A stretch of DNA of 64,000 bases from Ricinus communis (lineage: Eukaryota > Streptophyta > Magnoliopsida > Malpighiales > Euphorbiaceae), in NCBI RefSeq assembly GCF_019578655.1, contig NC_063264.1:10767213-10831212 (forward strand), in the 5' to 3' direction. The first letter of the stretch is position 1; every line of letters begins with the position of its first letter. The position numbers and the translations under genes were made by a program. Under the pieces are notes generated by a model. That model worked only from the letters and a program-made list of their open reading frames with translations. It did not search any database and was not told the DNA's origin. Below are positions 1-10,681 of this stretch, one piece after another.

Positions 1-203
1 GGGCTCTTCTCCGATCTTGATGAATTCTCGTCCGTTTCCACACGTATTGATCTATAATTGCTTAAACACCGATGATGGTCCTATAAATGTTCCTGAAATG
101 CAAAAGAACATAAAACACGGGTGATCTGGGAATAAAAGCACAATAATTGCTAAGAACATACGCAATAATATGCAAGCAAATATGTGTAAAACTATGCTCA
201 TCA
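1..203 (-). repeat. Partial 3' LTR of the Athila-like element
   Basis: Positions 1-203 align with 4768-4973, the beginning of the 5' LTR on the minus strand, with only a handful of substitutions. The minus-strand LTR begins TGATGAGCATAG at 203. The rest of this LTR lies before the window. Confidence 0.9.
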
Positions 204-217
204 AATTACCCCACACG
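204..217 (-). other. Polypurine tract before 3' LTR
   Basis: On the minus strand the bases just before the LTR read GTGTGGGGTAATT, a purine-rich tract in the place expected for the plus-strand primer. The same GTGTGGGGT block precedes the Athila LTR at 24802, so it is conserved between copies. Confidence 0.75.
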
Positions 218-2087
218 TAAGCTATTGCTTGTCCTCAAGCAATTAACAACTCAACCCATAAAACTACAGTTAGCAATTCCTTTCAGTTTATGCCCCTAGT
301 CCACAACAGAGAGTATTCAACACATCTCAAAGGTTACTCAATCATAAATCAAATTACAAATCATTAACAAAGAATGGAAATAATATTAATGCATGAGTAA
401 CTTAAATGATAACTCAACAGAAACATCATGAACCAATGCCTCACAGGGATCACTCAAGTCGCTCAAAGTGTATATTAGGTGAATAACAAACCCCTTAAAG
501 CAAATGCACAAGACCCGCTCACCATAAGCTTGCTCATAAATCATATCTTCGCTATTGTGAATAAGTAAATACCAGAATCAAAGGGTCTTTACTAAGGTTG
601 TAATGGGGCTAGGGCAAAGGTACGGAGATTTGGATAGAAGTATGAAAATGCTGGAATTCGTGCGATAAACAATAGTATATGCTCAAAGGATTAAATGCCT
701 AAGATCACAAAAAGAATCATTCACTAAAATCCCTACTTCATAGAATAACGCTCGCAAATGCTCTAAATCCAATAAAAAGATAAATAATTAAAGAGATTTG
801 TTTATTATATATATATTTTTTTTCTTCTTCTTCTTCCTTTATTTATTTTTTTTTAATTTTTTTTTAAAAGAAATGAACTAGCAGCTTATTAGCGACCGCT
901 GCATACCACTCGAATAAACATAAAGAATATCAAATACAAATTGGATCAAAGGGAGCATTTAAAATATCAAGAAGATTTAGTGAATTTACCAACATAGCAA
1001 CTAGCATTTTAATCCCACATAAAGAAATTCCAGCATAAGGGTAAAGGAAAGATAAATGTAAAGAATGGTATATTTGAAGTGTATAGGTGTAGATTATGAA
1101 GAAAAGGTTAAGGCTCAAAAACTGGCTAACTAATGGAAACACAAGGTGATAGGCTTTTGGTCAAATGTGGGGAATCCTAAATCGCCCAAATCATCTCATG
1201 GTATTCACAATATTCATGTAACTTCAACACGCATTACAAAGCAAGTTCTAGAAGCAAAGTTAAGTACAATGCACACTCAAACAATAAATATAAAGAGCAT
1301 AAGTATAATGAATGCTCAACTGGCTCAAAATCTCACTTTCAGGTGTGGTATTAGGTGCAGTTGGTTCGCAACATCATTAATTGAATCATTACTTAAGAAA
1401 CACATGCATATGATATTATCAACGTTCTAAGTTAAAATTTGACAATTCAAAAAAAACAATTAAATAACACCGGTTTAACCCGGCAGGGTTGATGTGTAAA
1501 ACACCATAAATTGTTTTCTAAGGACAATGAACAGCAAAGAAAAGTAACTACAATTCTATAAATCAAGTCATCAATCAGCTCAAAAATAGCATACACAAGT
1601 GCATAAAAACACAGTGTCCTAACATCCCCTAAAAATACACAACACCTAGCCATAGCAATTTCAGATATATTAAAAATCCATATGAGAGATTAAGGTTTAT
1701 CCATAAGCACCCCACACTTGAAGAACACACTGTCCTCAGTGTAAAATGTTATGGATACCCCGCATGGAATGCTCAACTAAGAGAACAAAGGCAATACAAT
1801 CCAAGTGCATGACATGTATGAAAAATAAAGTAAATAAATGCAGAAAAATAAAAAGATCTAGGGGACTGCCCTGATCATCCATCGAGGCTGATGTTGTGGA
1901 AATTCAGTGCCTCTTCGGTGAGAATCAAAATAATAAAATAAAGAAATAAAATTAAAACTGAAAATATGAAAACTAAAACTAATAAAATGTTTCAAAACAA
2001 AAGGTTAAAATATTAAAGATTAAAGATAAAGTTTGGGGTGCCTCCCAAAAGCGCTTCTTTTTATGTGATGAGTCTTCTTAGCTGGAC
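204..2087 (-). other. Long non-coding 3' part of the Athila-like element
   Basis: About 1.9 kb between the gag-like frame and the 3' LTR with no recognisable coding sequence. It is the reverse complement, diverged, of the stretch at about 23300-24800 in the Athila fragment on the plus strand, including a second GTGTGG-type purine block (about 1699-1715 here, about 23376 there). A T-rich low-complexity tract with TTC repeats lies at about 806-872. A long non-coding region at this place is usual for Athila and Tat elements. Small reading frames inside it look random. Confidence 0.7.
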
Positions 2088-3263
2088 TCATGGTGAAAGG
2101 CAAATGGGCGTGATCGACGGCCATCCATCCTTCTTCCAAGCAAATGTCTTCAAGTATCCGCTTAGAGGGATAATCGTCAATTTCCTCTTCCCGACTATCA
2201 AGCAAGCTGCCAATATGATGGGCAAGACTCGCTCCTCATATAATTGGACGTAGTCATGATGCTCTAGGGCCTCTTCCAATTTGAAAGCTGGAGTTTCAAC
2301 AATTGGAAGGATTGACGGTTGGGCAATTTCTTCAGGAACGTCAATGGTTTCCTCTATTCCTTGTCTTGGTTCACTTGCTAGAAGAAACTTGAGCTCCTCC
2401 AAGACTTCTTCATTGGATAACTCATGCTCATCTTCCATCATCGAAGGGACTTGTGGAAAATCCACCAAAAATTCCTCTAACTGCAACTCAGCATCATCAA
2501 CTGTGTATTCTTGTTGGTAGTCTTTCAAAGGGATCATGTTTGCCTCTTCCTTTTCTAGTTCTATCTCCATGTTCAAAGAGTCGTCCTGCACATAAGCATC
2601 ATCGTCAAACATAATAGATAAACCAGAAAAATTCTCACCTGAACGCAAAGTGATGGCGCTCAAATGTTCCTCGGATTCAGCAGCGTTTGATGGAGTTCTC
2701 AATTGCTCTTCCGCTAGTAACTTGAAGATTAAGCCTACTTGATGTTCTATGTTGTTAATCGAGGCTTGTTGATCTTCAAGTATCCTCTCTGTTTGTTGGA
2801 ATCTTTCCTCAAGACTTGTTATGAACCTCATCATCAGCTCCTCTGACACTAACTCTTCATCTTGAGTTGAAGGTGCAACATTAGGCTGCTGATGTAGTTG
2901 CTGAGATTCTGGTGGTTCTGGGCCATCTAAGCTCCATCCATAGGGTGAATGAGTACTCCACTCTTGATTATAGGTGCTTCCATATGAGTCACTTGGCCAA
3001 TTGCCCGTATAATTCACCTATTCACAGTTATAAGAATAAGGAGTAAAATCACTGCACAATGGACAATCATTACACACATGTAAACCACAACAAAATTCAC
3101 AAAAGACTTGAGATGAAAGGATAGGAGGAGAGAGTTGATCGGTAGCCCTGCAAAATGATTCCACTCGAGCATCTAAAGATGCACGGGCATCCTAATTTTT
3201 AGCACTCTCTTGATTCCTATTCTCATTTTCCAATGCGTCATACAAAGATTTTGAGTTTAGCAT
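2088..3263 (-). pseudogene. gag-type fragment (zinc finger, gag tail, relic of the protease-RT spacer)
   Basis: From an ATG at 3263 one minus-strand frame runs about 391 codons, broken by two in-frame TAG codons (near 3194 and at 3018-3020). Just before the second stop there is a cysteine-rich knuckle, CEFCCGLHVCNDC, close to the nucleocapsid zinc finger of Athila gag (C-X2-C then H and C). Downstream come a Tyr/Trp-rich stretch, a coiled-coil-like Glu/Gln segment and AITLRSG, a hallmark of the gag tail in Athila/Tat elements. The last 60 codons resemble the spacer before RT (LPIILA and KTFAW). The capsid domain is missing. The product, if ever made, would be a nucleocapsid-like RNA-binding protein packaged by a partner element. 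The alternative is simple decay of a full gag-pol by deletion. Confidence 0.75.
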
Positions 3264-3430
3264 TGAACCTCCTTATCATTCACTATCTGAATCATAAACT
3301 TAAGCTAAATAAATATGTACAAATAAAATAAAATAAATAAACAAATAAAAATAAAAATCATAAAATAATAAGAAAGAAAAAAAATGGCTAAATTAACAAA
3401 TAGCAAATTTCACTCTAGTTTTCAAACAAT

Positions 3431-3448
3431 TCCCCGGCAACGGCGTCA
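3431..3448 (-). other. Primer binding site, tRNA-Asp type
   Basis: The plus strand reads TCCCCGGCAACGGCGTCA, matching the 3' end of plant tRNA-Asp(GTC) except for one C-to-T change. On the minus strand this sits 6 bases after the end of the 5' LTR (3455), the normal place for the minus-strand DNA primer. tRNA-Asp priming is typical of Athila-type elements. Confidence 0.85.
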
Positions 3449-3454
3449 AAAACT

Positions 3455-4973
3455 TGATGGGTGCTACTCGTGTTAGCTACAATCTAAGGCAGTGTACCTA
3501 TCGATGCAGTCTAGCACTAAGGGCAAGTATCAAGGTCGTATTCCTCGGGAAAGCGAAAGCCCAGAGTTACTTCTTTGTTCTTTGTTATATTAACCTAAAA
3601 TGGATGATGAATAAATTCTAAACTAACTATTAACTACGAGCTAAGTTCTAAGGGAGATGTAGGAGTAATTGATAAGTGAAATAATCAAGACAAGAAGACA
3701 AACCCAAAGGGAATCTAAACTAGTTGGCAATCAAACAAAAGATAAAGGATCGGTTAGTCTAATTATGCTACCCGTGGATTTATTCTTAATCAATTCGGTT
3801 TCTCTCTCGAGATAACCGAATTCCTAAACCTAATAACCTAAAGTTGGAATCTCTTCCTAACGATTGATTCTTAAATTAGCATTAAGCTTTAATCCGCCTC
3901 TATTAAGCTTTGTTAATTCTTAATCCGGCTAGTTAATTATCCTTATCTCTAAGCGATTATTAACCAGTTCTTGTTATTCAAAGTTCCAATTGCCAAACGG
4001 ATTTCTCAGTCTCATAAAGCAATCTAAACATCACAATTCACAACGTCTCATGAATAATGCATAATCTTATTAACACTGAAAACAAGAAGAATACAAAACC
4101 AACTCAAACAATCCAACAATATAATATCAAACCAACATAGCAAAGAAATCCCAATGGATTTAATCAATTTAGCTAAACATGTTTATGTTTAAAACAATCT
4201 AGGAAATCAATTACAATGAAAGAATAATGAAAATAAAACATGTACACCCTTTTCTCTCGAATTGGATGAACAGCTCCAAATCTAGATCTACACTTTGATT
4301 AATCTCCCAAACTGCCTCTTGAATTGCTCCACTACTGTTTTGCACTCGGAATCTTACGATTCCGGGATTCTTACACACTGCAACTCTCTCTCGCACTCAG
4401 TATTGTGCAGAAACCGAACCAGCCACTACGGCACAATGTCACTCTTTTTCTCCCCGCTTTTTTTTCTCTAAGAAAAATGAATTTTTCTTATATATTTAAC
4501 TCAGCACGACCGTGGTTAAGGCCGTGCTGATCAGCACGGCCGGAGTCCATGCCGTGCTGAAACTGTGGATCTCACCAACTAGGGTTTCACCATGACCGTG
4601 TTGCTCCCCGTGCTGGCCACCACGGGCCGTGCTGGAGGCCGTGGTGGCTACGAAAACCGTGCCCAAACTATTGTTTTGAAGACCAAGTTTTGATAGTTGG
4701 TCACGGCCAGAGTCTAGGCCGTGATGGTCAGCACGGCCTTGACTCAGGCCGTGCTCAATGTGTGCGACGCGGGCTCTTGTCCGATCTTGATGAATTCTCA
4801 TCCGTTTCCGCACGTATTGATCTATAATTGCTTAAACACCGATGATGGTCCTACAAATGTTCCTGAAATGCAAAAGAACATAAAACACGGGTGATCTGGG
4901 AATAAAAGCACAATAATTGCTAAGAACATACACAATAATATGCTAGCAAATATGTGTAAAACTATGCTCATCA
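3455..4973 (-). repeat. 5' LTR of the Athila-like element (1519 bp)
   Basis: The minus-strand LTR begins TGATGAGCATAG at 4973 and ends CACCCATCA at 3455, giving TG...CA ends. The start is shared with the partial LTR at 1-203, and the end adjoins the primer site. The related LTRs at 15050-16525 and 24802-26283 share the overall plan: a GC-rich block of inverted repeats, a TATA box, then a long AT-rich U5. The U5 end contains conserved text such as GATACGACCTTGATAC, seen again in the fragment at 40302-40683. Confidence 0.9.
4487..4776 (-). promoter_or_regulatory. LTR core promoter: TATA box preceded by GC-rich inverted repeats
   Basis: On the minus strand AAATATATAAG (4487-4497) is a TATA box about 480 bp into the LTR. 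Immediately upstream lies a GC-rich block (about 4501-4776), sharply different from the AT-rich surroundings, made of GCACGGCC/GGCCGTGC inverted repeats. One pair is perfect: TCAGCACGGC (4531-4540) and GCCGTGCTGA (4551-4560). Others lie at 4501-4530 and around 4697-4755. The role as a promoter-proximal control region is inferred from position. Confidence 0.6.
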
Positions 4974-5837
4974 CCTACTCTAACACGGAATCCTAGTCCC
5001 ACGAGCAGTCCTACTTCCACTAGGAATCCTAGTCCCACGAGGATCCTACTCTAGTTAGGATCCTAATCCAACTAGGATTGTACACGAGCCACTCAAATAT
5101 GATGGACCAATGGCTAGAGCTCGCATGAAGAAGTTCAAGGATGCTTTGGGAGTGTTCATGAAGTAAGAGTTGAAGCTTGGGTTGAAGATCCAAAGTCCAA
5201 GTGAGATTGGGCTTGATCAAGACAATGGGCCTCAAGATACTCCTATCAATTTAATTCAATATATGGAGGCATGAACAAGTCAAAATAGGCCCAAGATAAA
5301 TAAGTCAAGCTATTTGGATTCCAATACTAAAGCATCGGCCGCTTATTACATGTTACTTAAGCCCAAATGTCACGTTTATTATACAGACTAGGGTTGGATG
5401 GATTTTATGAGTATTTGTTCATTTAAAGAAGTCTTTTAATAGTCAGAAGTCATGTTTTAAGTTATCCTTTTAGTTTAAGAGTTCTATTCCTAGTTTTATT
5501 GTTATTTGCTTCCTTATCATTATAGATTGGGTTTTTCTAAGGCCTATATAAGTTAGTACGAATTTTTATATAAAGGTTGGTTCAATATTGATATTTTGGA
5601 GTTAATTCTCTTCTTTTGTTCTTTATAAACTTGGTGAATTTATCAAGTGAAGACTTGGTATTTTACAAACTTAGTTTAATTTAAATCTTTATTTATGTTA
5701 TAATTAAGCTTCTTAAGCACAAGTATTTAAGGGTCTTGTTGGGAGTTAGAGTTTCTTTACTTGATTAGGTGAATGATCCTTAGTGAAGACATCAACATTG
5801 AATAGGGGTTTGGCACAAGTTAGCCACATTTTTATCA
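4974..5837 (+). repeat. Family B (CRM-like) LTR, 5' end missing
   Basis: This matches the LTR at 38875-39842 from the internal minisatellite (CCTACTTCCACTAGGAATCC type repeats) to the end TTTATCA. It includes a TATA box (TATATAA, 5545-5551) and a conserved tail with TTGGCACAAGTTAGCCACA. Its first part has been cut by the Athila-like element ending at 4973. It continues directly into a family C piece at a junction also found at 39843, so this LTR plus the following repeat appear to have been duplicated together. Confidence 0.75.
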
Positions 5838-6440
5838 ACCAGTCTAATGCTTGGACAAATGCGAAGAAATAAAATTACTTGATCAAGTATTAATATCATT
5901 TTTCAAATGATTGTAGATGAGTCTTTTAGAGAAAAGAGGGAATGATGAGAATCGAGGCACGATGAAATATTACGATTTAGGATTTGCATAATTGGGGTCT
6001 CCATCATTCCTTGTTCCTCGAGGCATGAGGACTTCGAATGACATAAGGATTAGCATAATATAATAAAGTAGTTTGGGTCGGATGTTCTCACGTAGACCCA
6101 TGCTAATTTCCCATTGTTTTCATTAAGTTGGCTTTTAAAATTTGGGACTACGAGACTTGTTGACCAGTCAACTACTCTCTAGTTCTTGATTTGACTTTAG
6201 TTTATTCATCCTTCTCTATTTATATATTCATATATAACTTCTAGTTTCTTGTTCTTATGAATAAGAGCTTAAGCACTATAAGAACCGCATGCAACCGAAT
6301 ACTTGAGGCTAGTGAGTATATTATTTCAGTTTTATACCTTACATGAAATAAAGTTATGAATTTTTTAAAGAACTTTGTAAACTTATCAAGACTCGCACTA
6401 GTGGACTCGGATCTCTTGCGGGAATGATTTTGAAGATCCA
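5838..6440 (-). repeat. Family C repeat fragment, reverse orientation
   Basis: It contains recurrent family C words in reverse orientation: CTAATGCTTGGACAAATG, GAATCGAGGCACG, GTTGACCAGTCAACT and GCATGCAACCGAATACTTG. It carries an internal deletion shared with 39843-40301, where GCATAATATAATAAAGTA joins parts that are separated in full units. No coding sequence is evident. Confidence 0.8.
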
Positions 6441-6682
6441 AAACAAAAAATAGTGGTATTTGCTAGCAACAACATAATGGAGGTAGTCAATCAATATGGA
6501 TTAAAATATTTAAATAGATTTATAGATTTATAGATTTACTTTATTTATTTACTTTTTTTTTTCTATATCCATTCCAACATTGTGCCTACCACCATTATTC
6601 CCTCTAAGTGCAATGATTTGACCTATAAGGTTCTTTGGTTAGCATTCGTAGTTCTAATCATCTCCCTATAAGGTTCTAGTCA

Positions 6683-8599
6683 ATGGAGCCAGTCATGATG
6701 CTGCCCGATTACGGAAAACCATTTGAGGTGCACAGGGATGCCTCGGACTATGCCATTGGAGGCGTCCTCATGTAAGATAGGCACCCTATCATCTATGAAA
6801 GTCGCAAGCTCAATGAAACGGAGAGGCGGTATACTGTCCAAGAGAAGGAAATGACCACTATCGTCCACTGCTTGCGCACATGGAGACATTACTTGCTCGG
6901 CAGCACGTTCACTATTTTAACAGATAATGTGGCTACAAGCTATATTCAGACTCAAAAGAAGTTGAGTCCTAAGTAAGCACACTGGTAAGATTTCTTGGCC
7001 GAATTCAACTACAAGCTTGAATATAAGCCAGGCAAAGCCAACGTTGTCGCTGATGCGTTGAGTAGAAAGGCGGAGTTGGCTTCCATTGCTGCTAGCACGC
7101 TACAGAGTGACTTCCTTAGCCGCATCAAGGAAGGAATGCAGCAAGACACTTTGGCCAAGAGCATCATCAAGCTGGCGATCGAGGGAAAAACTCGACGATT
7201 TTAGGAGAAAAAGGGCCTTCTCCTAACTGTTGGCAATCGAGTCTATGTGCTGAAGTGGGGAAAGCTGCGGAGAGAAATTCTGAAGGAATGCCATGACTCT
7301 TTGTGGGCTGGACATCTCGGAATGACTCGCACACTTGCGCTAGTCTAGTAAAACTATTACTGGCCGCAACTCAAGGACGATGTGGTGGCCTATGTTCGGA
7401 CCTGCCTTGTATGCCAACAAGACAAGGTGGAACAACAACAACCTGTTGGCCTACTTGAACCTCTTCCCATCGCAGAAAAGGCCGTGGGAGAGTGTCTCGA
7501 TGGACTTTATTGTGGCCCTGCCGAAATTCGAAGGGTTCGGAAGTATCATGGTTGTTGTGGATAGATTTAGTAAGTATGCTACTTTTATCCCTACCTCGGC
7601 AGACTCCTTACCTCGGCAGACTGCAAGGTAGACGAGGCAGCTCATCTCTTCTTCAAGAATGTTGTGAAGCTGTGGGGCTTATCGAAGAGTATAATTAGTG
7701 ATAGAGACCCTCGGTTTACCGGCAAGTTTTGGCGAGAGTTATTCAAGTTGTTGGGCACAGACCTCAACTTCTCCACAAGCTTTCATCCATAAAGCGACGG
7801 CCAAACGGAAAGGATTAATGCCTTGCTGGAACTCTACCTAAGGCATTATGTTAGTGCTCACCAGCGAGATTGGGGAAAACTGCTTGACGTAGCCTAATTC
7901 TCGTACAACCTCCAACGAAGTGAGTCCATGGGTAAGAGTCCCTTCGAAGTCATTATGGGACAGTAGCCATTGACGCCTAATGCCATTGCTGCTGGCTATG
8001 GAGGAGCCAACCCTTCGGCCTATAAGTTTGCAAGGGAATGGCACAAAGAGGCAGACATAACAAGGGCATGCCTCGATAAAGCAGCGAAGCGCATGAAGAA
8101 GTGGGCTGACGTGAAGAGACGCCCCAAGGAATACAGCACTGGCGACTTGGTGATGGTAAAGCTGCTGCCTAATCAGTTCAAGTCCCTCCGCAAAGTACAC
8201 AGAGGCTTGGTAAGGCAATATGAAGGCCCGTTCCCAGTCAGGAAACGCGTTGGTGCTGCTGCCTACCAGCTCCAACTGCCCTCGAGATTAAAAATCCATA
8301 ATGTCTTCCGTGTGAGTATGCTCAAGCCATACCACGAAGACAAGGAAGACCCCAGCCGTGGCGAATCTAGAAGAGCTCCAACAGCCGTTGTCACTGAGTT
8401 CGATAAGGAGATTGAATGCATCCTTACGGACAGAGTGATAAGAAGAAAAGGAGTTCCCAACTACACCGAATACTTGGTGAAGTGGAAAAATTTACCCGAC
8501 AGCGAGGTTACGTGGGAAAGTGAAGATTTGCTATGGCAACTCCTGGAGCATATCCAAAATTACAAAGCTCAAGTCGCGATGAGGACGTCACGAGATTGA
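6683..8599 (+). pseudogene. pol relic: RNase H, integrase, chromodomain
   Basis: RNase H starts near 6683 (PFEVHRDASDYAIGGVL) and ends with [13 protein letters not shown] near 7080. Integrase follows: the zinc-binding part with CLVCQQDK (about 7400), SMDF with the first catalytic Asp (about 7495), SDRD with the second (about 7700) and GQTER with the catalytic Glu (about 7800), all visible but split among frames. GDLVMVKL marks the integrase C-terminus (about 8145). The longest clean frame (7970-8599) ends in a chromodomain, IECILTDRVIRRKGV...EYLVKWKNL, which in this group is thought to steer integration to marked chromatin. There are many lesions: in-frame stops in RNase H and integrase, a frameshift near 7480, and an imperfect short duplication (ACCTCGGCAGACT twice) at about 7593-7622. 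Confidence 0.85.
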
Positions 8600-8610
8600 G
8601 TGAGGGAGGG

Positions 8611-9172
8611 TGTCACAGCCCGCCTCATCTTGGGCAAGGCAAGGCTTGTCCATAGGCAGAAATATGCCCAACATATGCCCAAATTTAAAGCTACAGCCCA
8701 AGTTGGTACGCCTAAGGAAATCAAGGGAAGAATCTGGAAATTGCTGGAGGAAGCAAGGCTGTGTGCCAAGCTAAGGAGCTGCCTAGAAGCTTCCCTTGTT
8801 TGTACATAGAGTAGCTTCCAAAGGAAGCCTTGTACATAGGTAGCTTGTAGAGAATTCTAGAAGAATGAATTCTGACCACAAGTTGAGGAGGTGGGAAGCC
8901 TATAAATACCCCCTCTATTCATCATTTTTAATATACAAGAACAACAAGAACATACCAGAGGAAAGTTGGAAACTTAATAAAGCTCTCCATACTTTCAAAG
9001 CTCAAGTGCTCTCAACTCTCTACCCTACCCAAGTCCTAAACACCTGCTGCCTAATTTGCTCACCTAAAATTGCTCCCAACTCTCATCTAGGCTTACTTAG
9101 TTCGACTTCGTCAAGCAAGTTAACTAAGTGCCGCGCGACTTGGCTAACCTCTAAGCTGAAGTTTCATGACAT
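8611..9172 (+). repeat. 3' LTR of the chromovirus (562 bp)
   Basis: It begins TGTCACAGCC after a purine tract (GTGAGGGAGGG, 8600-8610) and ends CATGACA, giving matching TGTCA/TGACA tips. A TATA box (TATAAATA, 8901-8908) and a polyadenylation-type AATAAA (8976-8981) lie in the expected order for U3 and R. The partner LTR is missing, so both ends are inferred from one copy. Confidence 0.7.
8901..8908 (+). promoter_or_regulatory. TATA box in chromovirus LTR
   Basis: TATAAATA lies 290 bp into the LTR, 68 bp before AATAAA. It fits the LTR promoter, whose transcript would run rightward into flanking DNA because this is the 3' LTR. Confidence 0.5.
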
Positions 9173-10681
9173 TATGCCACAAATATAGAGATGGATTCAG
9201 AAACTAACTTCCTTATTTATGTATATCAGTCTTTAATTTTATTATTTAAATTATTCCCTATAAATGGCCTCGTCATCCATCTGTGCTATAGCTCATTATG
9301 GAGGGTGTAGAATATGGCATATTAACCTCGTGTTATATTTTTGCATAGGTTTCAAAAATGACCTTGATCCCTCGGGATTCCCTTTATTTTAAGTTCGGAA
9401 AGATCAAGCCAAGCTATTTGCAAGCAATTCATACATAGGCATGCCAAAACAACACACATAATTCACTTAAGTCTAGCCCATTTTTATTCAAACCAGCCTA
9501 TATTGGAGTTGTTAGCCTAATTTACTAATTAATTATGTGTAAGGCCCACCTAATCTAGCCCAATTACCTATTATGCTTTTGATCTCCAGCCCTTCGACCT
9601 AATCGACTACTTATTACGATGAGGCCTATTCACTATAATCCCAATTCTAATTAAGCCCAAATCCTAACTAAAACATGCAAAAGCCTACTAAGTCTAATTA
9701 TTCAAAATATCATATTTCAAAACCCTAAAGTTCTTATTATTAGATTCAAAATCCAATAATCATGGATATTCATAGAAACCCTAATCTAATCATACTAATC
9801 ATAAATCATAATCCTAATCATGTTTCTAAAAGCAAATAATAAAAGCAGAAAAAGGGAACGAAGGAACCAATTTCTTGGATAATGAAGGATGCATGATTGA
9901 AGGAACTTTCAGGTTGTATCGAAGTTGGTAGATCTGTGAGTCTCAGGTGATGAGGATGAATTTGAGTCAAAGACTAGGTAGGAATCCACTACTAGATCTG
10001 GTGTAGAGAATTTTTCTGTCAATTTAGAAACAAGTTTCCAAAATTGATTCTTTCTTCAGTGGCTTGTTTCCAAAAACTGTTCTTTCTTACTAGCTTGAGT
10101 CTTGAATTGTCAAATAAGAATGACAATCTTTTTCTCTCTTTTCTCTCTAGATTCCTTTATGTGTTTTCTTTCTCAATGCTTTTCAAGTTTTGATATCAGT
10201 TATTGCCAAATCTCAGTTCTTAATTGTTAACCCTAACCCTAATCACCTATTTCTATTTATAGAGGTAGGGTTTCAAGGAAAACCCTAAGGGTGGCGGTAG
10301 ATTTTAAAATATTATCGATAAATAACGAATTTTATTTTGAAATTTAAATAATTATCAATAAAAATGATGATTATCGCTAAGAAAACCTTATAGAATTTGT
10401 ATCTAGACATAAAATTATCGAGAAAAATGACGTCGGAGTGCAAAAATCCAATCGGTTCTATGTAGAGGAAGTTTAAAACTCTTGCAATTAGGTCGCTGAA
10501 TATGTGAAAACTGCCATTTTGACCTTTAAACTTTATTTCTCTTGACAATTGAGTCCAAATTGATTTTAAAAAGGTAATTCCAACTGGATTAACCTCAACC
10601 CTAGCCTCGGATTTGCTTGTCCTTCATCTTTTGAGACCCGAGAAGGCAATAACTTTCATCATAGGATTTTCCATATTTCTC
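9173..10681. other. Unassigned AT-rich stretch, possibly an old LTR
   Basis: I see no coding sequence. Words such as AAACCCTAA and AGGTAGGGTTTC, together with a minus-strand TATA-like CTATAAATAG at 10253-10262, are common in plant LTRs, so a degraded LTR on the minus strand is possible. No paired copy or target duplication was found to confirm it. Confidence 0.3.
10253..10262 (-). promoter_or_regulatory. Possible TATA box, minus strand
   Basis: The minus strand reads CTCTATAAATAGAAATAGG with a good TATA core, followed by GGGTTAGGGTTAAC. It may belong to an old LTR. Support is weak because the sequence is nearly self-complementary and no partner LTR is visible. Confidence 0.3.

Larger units (their letters stand above)
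1..4973 (-). mobile_element. Non-autonomous Athila-like LTR retrotransposon, 3' LTR cut by window edge
   Basis: Read on the minus strand, the element runs from a complete 5' LTR (3455-4973) through a tRNA-Asp primer site, a short gag-like reading frame (2088-3263), a long non-coding 3' part and a polypurine tract into a 3' LTR of which only 203 bp lie in the window. The 203 bp match the start of the other LTR almost base for base. No reverse transcriptase, RNase H or integrase is present, so it would depend on enzymes from a related autonomous Athila. The primer site, long non-coding 3' part and gag motifs support the Athila/Tat branch of Ty3/gypsy. The layout resembles the TR-GAG class of plant non-autonomous elements. 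It abuts, and probably interrupts, a family B LTR at 4974; the target duplication cannot be checked because the far end is outside the window. Confidence 0.85.
6665..9172 (+). mobile_element. Galadriel-like chromovirus (Ty3/gypsy), 3' part only
   Basis: Only the second half of pol (RNase H, integrase, chromodomain), a purine tract and one LTR remain. The 5' LTR, gag, protease and RT are absent. The fragment begins just after a 13-bp direct repeat, CCTATAAGGTTCT (6622-6634 and 6665-6677), which may mark the rearrangement that removed the 5' half. The integrase and chromodomain wording resembles the Galadriel branch of plant chromoviruses; that lineage call is from recognition and not a tree. 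Coding parts are visibly richer in G+C than the surrounding repeats. Confidence 0.8.

Noticed and set aside
4496..4813. Minus-strand frame of 105 codons, Arg/Gly/His-rich
   Set aside because: It lies wholly within the GC-rich palindromic part of an LTR promoter region and matches no protein; base composition explains it.
8600..9188. Frames of 69 and 107 codons downstream of the chromodomain
   Set aside because: They lie inside the chromovirus LTR, downstream of its purine tract, and cover the TATA and AATAAA signals.
10230..10245. Telomere-like CCCTAACCCTAA
   Set aside because: Only two units, and of the six-base type rather than the plant CCCTAAA; common by chance in plant LTRs.
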